Source of the DNA: Filimonas zeae
GTDB lineage: Bacteria > Bacteroidota > Bacteroidia > Chitinophagales > Chitinophagaceae
Length of the DNA stretch: 64,000 nt
NCBI RefSeq assembly: GCF_014641615.1
Contig: NZ_BMIB01000001.1
Coordinates: 310,769 to 374,768 of the forward strand
Direction: 5' to 3'
In this document: positions 27,199 to 33,410 of the stretch, in pieces
How positions within the stretch are numbered: position 1 is the first letter of the stretch
Layout of the letters: every line of letters starts with the position of its first letter
Notes under the pieces: generated by a model
Database searches by the model: none
The model's input: only the letters and a program-made list of their open reading frames with translations
Told to the model about the DNA's origin: nothing
Made by a program: the position numbers and the translations under genes

Positions 27199-28380
27199 TT
27201 AATTCACACTTTTTACCGCACCATCCTGCATTTTTACAAAGTACAGTTTTTTGTTTTCCAGATAATCCGGAACAAATGAGGTGCTGGTAAGGCGTACCGC
27301 ATCAAAGGAATAATCATTCGCTATTTTGTAGCTGGAATCAGACAGGTTGTTTAAAAAGTTGGGTTTGTTGTTCAGCATCAGTTTGGAAAAGTGAAACAGA
27401 CTTTCAAAACCTTTAAACACCATATCGGTAGGTTTGCCCTGGTATTTATCCTTGTATTGTTTAACAATTGATTTGCCAAACGCATCTGTACGGGAATAAT
27501 TGTAAGGGGTAGAATACACCACTTCAATATTCTTAACAGAAGAAGGATTAATCATATCCCAGGTAGGCATGCCCACTGCTACTGAGCGGTAACTGGTAGC
27601 GCTGCTATTAAGCGTACGCGCCAGCAAAGTGCCAAAGCTTTCATTTACGCTGCCGCAGATAACAATGTTCTGGCGGGTGCTGTCCATATAACTGGTCAAT
27701 TGGTCTGCCGTAAAGTTGTCTGGCAGTTCCACCACTTTATACTTCAGCTTACTGGCCGCCGCCGCATCCATACCGGCAAAGTAGCCTTGTATTTTAGATT
27801 CCAATGCGCCCTTGCGGGTTACATACAGCATTTTGCCAATTACATAGTTTTGCTGCACATATTTATAAATGCCTTCCACATGTGTTTTTAACGTGGAGTT
27901 TACCATAATATAAAACGGGTTAGCAGTAACACCGGCATCATTAGGGTAGGTGGCAGATATAACAGGAATGTTTTTATTGAAAGAAAATTCAGAAATCACC
28001 TTCTGCTCTGCTGCGTTGTTTACCGAAGCAATAATGAGCGAAAAGTTGAGATAATCCAGTTCTTTAACAATGGAAACAATATTGGTACCTGCTTTTTTAG
28101 TATCATATACCCATACTTCCAACGGCGCTTTTTCCTTGTTCAGCGAGTCTACAGCCAGCATTACACCATTGTAAAACTCCAGCCCTGGTAACAGATACTT
28201 AGGCATTACACCTGTGCCCAGTTTATATGTGTAACCATTAAACGCAGAGTCTATATACAACGGTGCAAGTACCGCCACGCGCAGTCTTACAGGCTTCGGA
28301 ATGTTATCCTGGGCATGTAAACTGCCTATCCAGCAGCAAAGCACAGCCAGGATAACCCGGGATTTGGTTATTAGGGTCAT
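27199..28380 (-). CDS. Periplasmic PBP1-fold (branched-chain amino acid ABC receptor-like) protein
   Basis: The product is 393 residues from the ATG at 28380. A signal peptide ends near WIGSLHAQ. The mature part reads as a type I periplasmic-binding fold: VRLRVAVLAPLYIDSAF, then GLEFYNGVMLAVDSLNKEKA, NFSLIIASVNNAAEQKV, and a second lobe with KMLYVTRKGALESKIQGYFAG and ENIVICGSVNES-like segments. Classical members bind amino acids for ABC import, but no permease is nearby. In many Bacteroidota a PBP1-LysM fusion protein is encoded beside guaA; this protein sits in that place but shows no LysM domain. A structural or sensing envelope role is possible. Confidence 0.75.
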   Translation of the reverse strand: MTLITKSRVILAVLCCWIGSLHAQDNIPKPVRLRVAVLAPLYIDSAFNGYTYKLGTGVMPKYLLPGLEFYNGVMLAVDSLNKEKAPLEVWVYDTKKAGTNIVSIVKELDYLNFSLIIASVNNAAEQKVISEFSFNKNIPVISATYPNDAGVTANPFYIMVNSTLKTHVEGIYKYVQQNYVIGKMLYVTRKGALESKIQGYFAGMDAAAASKLKYKVVELPDNFTADQLTSYMDSTRQNIVICGSVNESFGTLLARTLNSSATSYRSVAVGMPTWDMINPSSVKNIEVVYSTPYNYSRTDAFGKSIVKQYKDKYQGKPTDMVFKGFESLFHFSKLMLNNKPNFLNNLSDSSYKIANDYSFDAVRLTSTSFVPDYLENKKLYFVKMQDGAVKSVN

Positions 28381-28410
28381 ACACGATTTTATTTGCAATA
28401 ACGCAACCGG

Positions 28411-28418
28411 CAAAATTA
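28411..28418 (-). promoter_or_regulatory. Candidate -7 box for the PBP1-fold gene
   Basis: On the minus strand TAATTTTG is a perfect TAnnTTTG box, 30 nt before the ATG at 28380 and just after the guaA stop codon. No -33 element at proper spacing is convincing. Confidence 0.3.
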
Positions 28419-28422
28419 GTGC

Positions 28423-29952
28423 CTATTCCCACTCAATAGTAGCAGGGGGCTTAGAGCTGATATCGTATACCACGCGGTTAATGCCCTTTACATTATTGAT
28501 AATTTCGTTGGATATTTTAGCCAGTAACTCGTAAGGCAGGTGACTCCAGTCGGCAGTCATACCATCTACCGAGCTAACAGCGCGCAGGCAGATTACGTTT
28601 TCGTATGTACGTTCGTCGCCCATTACCCCTACCGATTGTACAGGCAGGAAAATAGCGCCGGCCTGCCATACTTTATCGTACCAGCCAGATGATTTCAGGT
28701 TGTTGATATAAATAGCATCCGCTTCCTGTAGTATAGCTACTTTTTCAGGCGTAATATCGCCCAGTATACGAATAGCTAAACCAGGGCCCGGAAAGGGGTG
28801 GCGGCCCAGCAGGGCATCGTCCAAACCTAAAGCCTTACCTACGCGGCGAACCTCATCTTTAAACAAAGTATTCAGCGGTTCTACCACCTTCAGCTTCATA
28901 AAATCGGGTAAACCGCCTACGTTGTGGTGCGATTTAATGGTGGCAGACGGGCCTTTTACAGATACAGATTCAATTACATCGGGGTAAATAGTACCCTGTC
29001 CCAGCCACTTCACGTTTTGTACTTCATGCGCCGCATCATCAAACACCTCAATAAATACGCGGCCAATAGCTTTACGCTTCAGTTCCGGATCTTTTAAACC
29101 AGCCAGCTGGCTCAGAAAACGGTCGCCGGCTTTAATACCGCGAACGTTCAGGCCCATATGCTTGTATGAGTCCAGCACCTGCTCAAATTCATCTTTGCGC
29201 AGTAAGCCGTTATCTACAAATATGCAATGCAGGTTTTTGCCAATAGCCTGGTGCAGTAATACTGCGGCTACAGAAGAATCCACACCGCCGGAAAGGCCCA
29301 GTACCACCTGGTCATCGCCCAGTTTGGCGCGCAGGTCGGCAATGGTAGTGTCTATAAACGCATCAGGCGTCCAGTCCTGCTTACAGCCGCAAACAGTGGT
29401 AAGGAAGTTTTGTAACAGTTGTTTACCGTCTATGCTGTGTGTAACCTCGGGGTGAAACTGAATACAATAGGTTTGAGAATCTTTAATATGGTAGGCTGCC
29501 ACCTTTACCGAATCGGTGCTGGCAATAATTTCAAAGTTTTCCGGTACGCTGGAAATGGTATCGCCATGCGACATCCAAACCTGCGATTGCAGGGGTACGT
29601 TGTGGAAAAGCGCGTTGTTGCTTTCTATAAAATGCAGATTGGCTCTTCCGTACTCTCTTATTTTAGAGGGAACCACTTCGCCACCGGAATGCTGGGCAAT
29701 GTACTGGGCGCCGTAGCAAACTCCTAACAGCGGAAATTTGCCATGGAACAGACTCAGATCAATCTGAGGGGCATCTTCCTGCCTTACAGAATAAGGGCTT
29801 CCGGAAAAAATAACGCCTTTTACACTGGCATCAAACTGAGGAAGATGATTAAACGGATGGATTTCACAATAAACATTAAGCTCTCTGACTCTCCGGGCAA
29901 TTAACTGTGTATATTGAGACCCGAAGTCAAGAATGATGATCTTTTCTTGCAT
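28423..29952 (-). CDS. guaA: GMP synthase (glutamine-hydrolysing)
   Basis: The product is 509 residues from the ATG at 29952. The N-terminal class I glutamine amidotransferase has [20 protein letters not shown], the nucleophile elbow [13 protein letters not shown] and the catalytic His in QFHPEVTHS. The ATP-pyrophosphatase domain begins with [18 protein letters not shown], the PP-loop. The C-terminal dimerisation domain ends [17 protein letters not shown], the standard GuaA end. It converts XMP to GMP. Promoter elements overlap its start so closely that the mRNA may be leaderless. Confidence 0.97.
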   Translation of the reverse strand: MQEKIIILDFGSQYTQLIARRVRELNVYCEIHPFNHLPQFDASVKGVIFSGSPYSVRQEDAPQIDLSLFHGKFPLLGVCYGAQYIAQHSGGEVVPSKIREYGRANLHFIESNNALFHNVPLQSQVWMSHGDTISSVPENFEIIASTDSVKVAAYHIKDSQTYCIQFHPEVTHSIDGKQLLQNFLTTVCGCKQDWTPDAFIDTTIADLRAKLGDDQVVLGLSGGVDSSVAAVLLHQAIGKNLHCIFVDNGLLRKDEFEQVLDSYKHMGLNVRGIKAGDRFLSQLAGLKDPELKRKAIGRVFIEVFDDAAHEVQNVKWLGQGTIYPDVIESVSVKGPSATIKSHHNVGGLPDFMKLKVVEPLNTLFKDEVRRVGKALGLDDALLGRHPFPGPGLAIRILGDITPEKVAILQEADAIYINNLKSSGWYDKVWQAGAIFLPVQSVGVMGDERTYENVICLRAVSSVDGMTADWSHLPYELLAKISNEIINNVKGINRVVYDISSKPPATIEWE

Positions 29953-29955
29953 GTG

Positions 29956-29997
29956 CAAAAGTAGTATTTATCTGCAATGCACCCAAAAGGTGGGTGC
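29956..29997 (-). promoter_or_regulatory. Candidate guaA promoter with overlapping inverted repeat
   Basis: On the minus strand TTTTG (29984-29988) and TACTTTTG (29956-29963) are spaced by 20 nt, a good Bacteroidota promoter. Only 3 nt separate the box from the ATG, so the transcript may be leaderless. A 7-bp inverted repeat, GCACCCA/TGGGTGC (29979-29985 and 29991-29997), overlaps the -33 element and could be an operator. Because it precedes the transcript it cannot be a riboswitch. Confidence 0.45.
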
Positions 29998-30033
29998 GGT
30001 CAAAACCCTTACCAAAAAACAAATATTGTCCGA

Positions 30034-30067
30034 TTTGTGTAGTAAAATGACTTTTTTCATTATTTTG
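30034..30067 (+). promoter_or_regulatory. Candidate promoter of the two-component system
   Basis: TTTG (30034-30037) and TATTTTG (30061-30067) are separated by 23 nt. The start codon of the response regulator follows 29 nt after the box. The -7 element is one base shorter than TAnnTTTG, as in the XRE-S24 promoter. Confidence 0.35.
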
Positions 30068-30096
30068 ATATAGAATAAGCTTACAAACGTTTAGGG

Positions 30097-30795
30097 ATGG
30101 AAAACACATACAGAATTCTTCTGGCAGAAGATGAGCCAAAGCTGAGTCAGGTAATTCAGGACGAACTAGCGCGGCAGGGATACCAGGCGGATGTGGCGTA
30201 TGACGGATTGATTGCCGAAAAGTTGTTTAAACAGCATAACTACGCGTTAGTGTTGCTGGACATTAATCTGCCATACAAAAACGGTCTGGCCCTGTGCAAG
30301 GAGTTCAGAGAGCACAATAAAAATGTGCCTATTATTATGCTTACCGCTTTGGGCGAGCTTTCCGATAAAATTGATGCGTTTAACCTGGGCGCAGACGATT
30401 ACATGGTAAAGCCTTTTCATTTTGATGAGCTGTTTGCACGCATCAGGGTGTTTCTGAAGCGCTCCGATACGGCAGGCGATGGCGGTGAAAAAATAGTGGT
30501 GGCCGACATGGAAATAGACATGGAGAACAAAATGGTTACCCGCGGCGGAAAAAGCATCAGCCTTACTGCCAAAGAGTTTGCCCTGCTGGTACTGCTGTCG
30601 CGTAACAAAGGCAAGGTAATTTCCAAGCATGATATTCTGGAAAAGGTATGGGAGTTGAGTTTTGATACCGGCACCAATACCATTGAGGTATATATCAGCT
30701 TCCTGCGTAACAAAATTGATAAACCCTTTGATGTTAAACTGATACACACCAAACCCGGGTTTGGTTATTATGTGAGAGAGACTGCCCTGTCATGA
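30097..30795 (+). CDS. OmpR/PhoB-family response regulator
   Basis: The product is 232 residues. The receiver domain (about 6-120) has the acidic pair in LLAEDEPKLS, the phospho-acceptor Asp55 in LVLLDINLP, Thr83 in IIMLTALG and Lys105 in DYMVKPFHFDEL, so all signalling residues are present. The C-terminal winged-helix domain (about 130-228) includes LTAKEFALLVLLSRNKGKVI and GTNTIEVYISFLRNKID. It overlaps the histidine kinase gene by 4 bases, the usual cognate-pair arrangement. The signal and target genes are unknown. Proteins of this class bind direct repeats spaced by about one helical turn, which is relevant to the phased array found right after the kinase gene. Confidence 0.95.
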   Translation: MENTYRILLAEDEPKLSQVIQDELARQGYQADVAYDGLIAEKLFKQHNYALVLLDINLPYKNGLALCKEFREHNKNVPIIMLTALGELSDKIDAFNLGADDYMVKPFHFDELFARIRVFLKRSDTAGDGGEKIVVADMEIDMENKMVTRGGKSISLTAKEFALLVLLSRNKGKVISKHDILEKVWELSFDTGTNTIEVYISFLRNKIDKPFDVKLIHTKPGFGYYVRETALS

Positions 30796-32174
30796 ACCTG
30801 AAAGTAAAATTTGCCCTTCTATTCAGTTTATTAGTATCCATTATCCTCTTTTCTTCAGTACTGGTTATTTATTTTTTGTATTCTGATACCAGGAGGGAAG
30901 ACTTCAATAAACGTCTGTGGGCCGAAGCCCTGCAGAATTACCGCGTGTTTTACCATGTAGATACGCTGGATAAACAGCTATTGCGCGAAATTGACCGGAA
31001 CTCGCCGGCCAATCTGGTTGATTTACAAACTATTATTCTGGATGTTTCCTTCCATCAATTGTTTTGTTACCCCGATACCATGCACCACCAGTTGGATAAA
31101 CAGCTGTTGCAGAAAATCCGCTGGTCGGGCGGGGATGGCTTTTACTTTAAAAAAGGCAAACGGGAATATGTAGGCGTGTATGTGGGGGAGAACAGCCGCA
31201 GCTGTTATGTAATTACTTCTGCTATAGACCGTTACGGGCTGCGTAAAATGGAGCGTTTGCGCCTGATTATCGGATTTGTAATATTCGGGGGTATACTGCT
31301 TACTGCCCTGGGTGCCTTTATTTTTGTGAGGCAGGTAATGAAACCGCTGGACAGAGTAAAAGCCCAGATGCAGCGTATTACTGCCAACAACCTGAAAGAG
31401 CGGGTACAGGTAGGGAAGGGCTATGCCGAGCTGGAGCAGATTGCAGAAAACTTTAATGCCATGCTCGACCGCCTGGAAAAAGGGTTTGAACTGCAAAAAA
31501 GCTTTGTACATCATGCCTCGCACGAGCTGCGAACCCCACTGGCCAGTATGCTGGCCCAGACCGAAGCGGCCCTGAACCGGCAGCTGAGCCCGGAAGAGGC
31601 CCGGCAGGTACTCGTTTCGCTGAAAGAAGATCAGCACGCGCTGATTGAACTGGCTAATTCTTTACTGCTGTTGTCGCAATACGATAGCATTAACTATTCT
31701 TCCAGCTGGCAATGGGTAAGGCTGGATGAAGTACTGTACGATAGCATTGCACTTACCAATCAGGTAATGCCCGACTGTAATATTTCTGTTGATTTTGCCA
31801 CTATTCCGGAAACGGATATGGACCTGGCCATACGCGGCAATGAGGCGCTGCTGCGTTCAGCCCTGCGCAACCTGATTAAAAATGCTTACCTGTATTCCGC
31901 AGATAAATGCCTTACTGTAATTATAGAAGGCGGCCGGGAAGAAGTATGTATTTATGTGGATAATGGGGGGGAAGTGCTTACGTTGCCTGAACAGGAACGC
32001 CTGTTTATACCTTTTTTCCGCGGTGGCAACGCCATGCGTGCCAAAGGCTTTGGACTGGGATTATTAATTGTAAAACGTATTGTGCAACTACACAGAGGCT
32101 CCATTGAGTACAGTGTATACGAGGGTAAAAACCGTTTTACGCTCCGCTTTCCCAAAGAAGTTACAGAAGAGTAG
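30792..32174 (+). CDS. Sensor histidine kinase (HAMP-HisKA-HATPase_c)
   Basis: The product is 460 residues. Transmembrane helix 1 is at about 8-30. A periplasmic sensor region of roughly 125 residues follows, and helix 2 is at about 157-179 (IIGFVIFGGILLTALGAFIF). Next come a HAMP linker and a HisKA helix with the phospho-accepting His244 in HHASHELRTPLAS. The ATPase domain has an N-box, LIKNAYLYS, and a G2-type box, GFGLGLLIVKRIV. It is translated with the response regulator by a 4-base ATGA overlap. Its TAG stop (32172-32174) lies at the very edge of the 21-bp tandem array, whose first degenerate unit begins in the last codons. Signal is unknown. Confidence 0.95.
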   Translation: MNLKVKFALLFSLLVSIILFSSVLVIYFLYSDTRREDFNKRLWAEALQNYRVFYHVDTLDKQLLREIDRNSPANLVDLQTIILDVSFHQLFCYPDTMHHQLDKQLLQKIRWSGGDGFYFKKGKREYVGVYVGENSRSCYVITSAIDRYGLRKMERLRLIIGFVIFGGILLTALGAFIFVRQVMKPLDRVKAQMQRITANNLKERVQVGKGYAELEQIAENFNAMLDRLEKGFELQKSFVHHASHELRTPLASMLAQTEAALNRQLSPEEARQVLVSLKEDQHALIELANSLLLLSQYDSINYSSSWQWVRLDEVLYDSIALTNQVMPDCNISVDFATIPETDMDLAIRGNEALLRSALRNLIKNAYLYSADKCLTVIIEGGREEVCIYVDNGGEVLTLPEQERLFIPFFRGGNAMRAKGFGLGLLIVKRIVQLHRGSIEYSVYEGKNRFTLRFPKEVTEE

Positions 32175-32175
32175 C

Positions 32176-32680
32176 AAGGTTCCGATGACCAGAAGGGTTG
32201 TTCCGGTGGCCGGAAGAGCTCTTCCGATGACCGGATGAGTTGTTCCGATGACCGGATGAGTTGTTCCGATGGCCGGAAGAGTTGTTCGGATGACCGGAAG
32301 AGTTGCTCCGATGACCGGATGAGCTGTTCCGATGACCGGATGAGTTGTTCGGATGGCCGGAAGAGTTGTTCGGATGGCCGGAAGAGTTGTTCCGATGACC
32401 GGAAGAGTTGTTCGGATGACCGGAAGAGTTGTTCCGATAGCCGGAAGTGTTGTTCGGATAGCCGGAAGAGTTGTTCCGATAGCCGGAAGTGTTGTTCGGA
32501 TAGCCGGAAGAGTTGTTCCGATGGCCGGAAGTGTTGTTCCCATGACCGGAAAGTTGCTCCAAATGATCGGAAGAGTTGCTCCAATGATCGGAAAAGTTGC
32601 TCCAATGAGCAGAAGTGTTGCGCCGATAACCGGAAGAGGTGCTCTATTAATCCGGGGAGTTGTTGCCTTGAGCAGAGCAA
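32176..32680. repeat. Tandem array of about 22 units of 21 bp with helically phased half-sites
   Basis: From 32197 to 32658 there are 22 consecutive units, with degenerate partial units on both sides. The consensus is TTCCG-N5-CGGAA-N6, where N5 is mostly ATGAC, ATGGC or ATAGC and N6 is mostly GAGTTG. TTCCG and CGGAA are inverted copies of each other, so half-sites of alternating orientation occur every 10 and 11 bp. Units 1, 4, 10, 12, 14 and 16 have both half-sites perfect; many others carry TTCGG or CGGAT. Units 12-15 are a 42-bp dimer repeated twice exactly, and units 8 and 9 are identical. Unit 17 lacks one base and unit 18 has one extra, restoring phase. Decay increases toward the right end. 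No spacers of unique sequence exist. Confidence 0.9.
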
Positions 32681-32771
32681 CGCAAGGTATTATGGGGTAT
32701 ATAAGATGAAACTCCGGGGCGCTCTTTAATATAGAAGCTGCATAAGTAGAAATACGCTGTATTCCGCGAAA

Positions 32772-32804
32772 CAAAAAAACCAACTGGTTTGTAACCAGTT
32801 GGTT
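32772..32804 (-). terminator. Rho-independent terminator of rpsT
   Basis: A perfect 12-bp stem, AACCAACTGGTT, at 32778-32789 pairs with 32793-32804 around a 3-nt loop. On the minus strand a run of seven T residues follows. Transcription of rpsT would stop here, before reaching the tandem array. Confidence 0.85.
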
Positions 32805-32846
32805 GAAATGCCTTATTCTGAATAAGATAAATTAATCTGATCCGGA

Positions 32847-33110
32847 CTATGCTGCGATTGCTTTGAAAGCCGCTTTCTTAGAAAGCTTGCTTTTCAGGTT
32901 TGCTGCCTTGTTCTTATGAATAACACCGCGTTTAGCCAGTTTGTCAATCATAGAAACTACAGAAGGCAGCTGCTCGTCATAAGCTTTTTCTTCTTTCAGA
33001 GCTTTCAAACCGCGAATAGCATTACGGGTTGTTTTGCCATAGTAACGGTTTCTGTCCCTGCGTTTAGCCGCCTGGCGCACATCTTTCTTTGTAGCTTTAT
33101 GGTTTGCCAT
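32847..33110 (-). CDS. rpsT: 30S ribosomal protein S20
   Basis: The product is 87 residues, strongly basic, with the family pattern MANHKATKKDVRQAAKRRDR, then NRYYGKTTRNAIRGLK, and the C-terminal RGVIHKNKAANLKSKLSKKA. S20 binds 16S rRNA in the body of the 30S subunit. It is a single-gene unit with its own terminator. The upstream region (33111-33190) is A-rich on the + strand and includes an element shared in inverted orientation with the region before sucA. Confidence 0.97.
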   Translation of the reverse strand: MANHKATKKDVRQAAKRRDRNRYYGKTTRNAIRGLKALKEEKAYDEQLPSVVSMIDKLAKRGVIHKNKAANLKSKLSKKAAFKAIAA

Positions 33111-33150
33111 TTGTGATTTCTTTTAAAGGAGGGCAAAAGTAAGAATAAAA

Positions 33151-33332
33151 ATTCAAAATGCAAAAGTAAAAAGGAAAAAAAAGATAAAGGCAATGTAAAC
33201 CCGCTCTTTAAAAAAGCATTTCCGGACAATAAGTGTACAAAACACGCATAAATGGGAATAGCACGAAACTAACAGATTTTAGCTTAGATTAAACCTATTT
33301 TGACTTTTGAATTTTAACTTTTGAATTTTGAA
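33151..33332. repeat. Inverted and tandem AT-rich elements in the rpsT-sucA intergenic region
   Basis: On the + strand ACTTTTGAATTTT occurs twice in tandem with a 14-bp period (33303-33316 and 33317-33330, 13 of 14 identical). On the minus strand a related element, ACTTTTGCATTTTGAAT, lies at 33151-33167, matching 15 of 17 bases with 33317-33333. The two thus face each other in the 300-bp space between divergent genes. A GATATTTG box at 33354-33361 may be the sucA -7 element. Function is unknown. Confidence 0.5.
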
Positions 33333-33410
33333 CTGTCTATAACTCAGAACACCGATATTTGCATCCAATTCTTTCAAAAAAGACAATATTTACAAAAACA
33401 TCCGCTTGGC

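Noticed and set aside
29979..29997. Purine riboswitch or attenuator before guaA
   Set aside because: The 7-bp inverted repeat overlaps the -33 element, so it would not be in the transcript, and no purine-aptamer pattern is visible.
32176..32680. CRISPR array
   Set aside because: The repeats are directly adjacent with a 21-bp period and there are no unique spacers or cas genes.
31952..32680. 242-residue minus-strand protein (LFRSSEQ repeats) as a gene
   Set aside because: Runs antisense into the histidine kinase, lies behind the rpsT terminator and has no promoter box.
32235..32729. 164-residue repetitive protein (CSDDRKS repeats) as a gene
   Set aside because: Starts inside the array with no promoter or independent start signal; openness is explained by the period being a multiple of three. 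Kept only as a finding.
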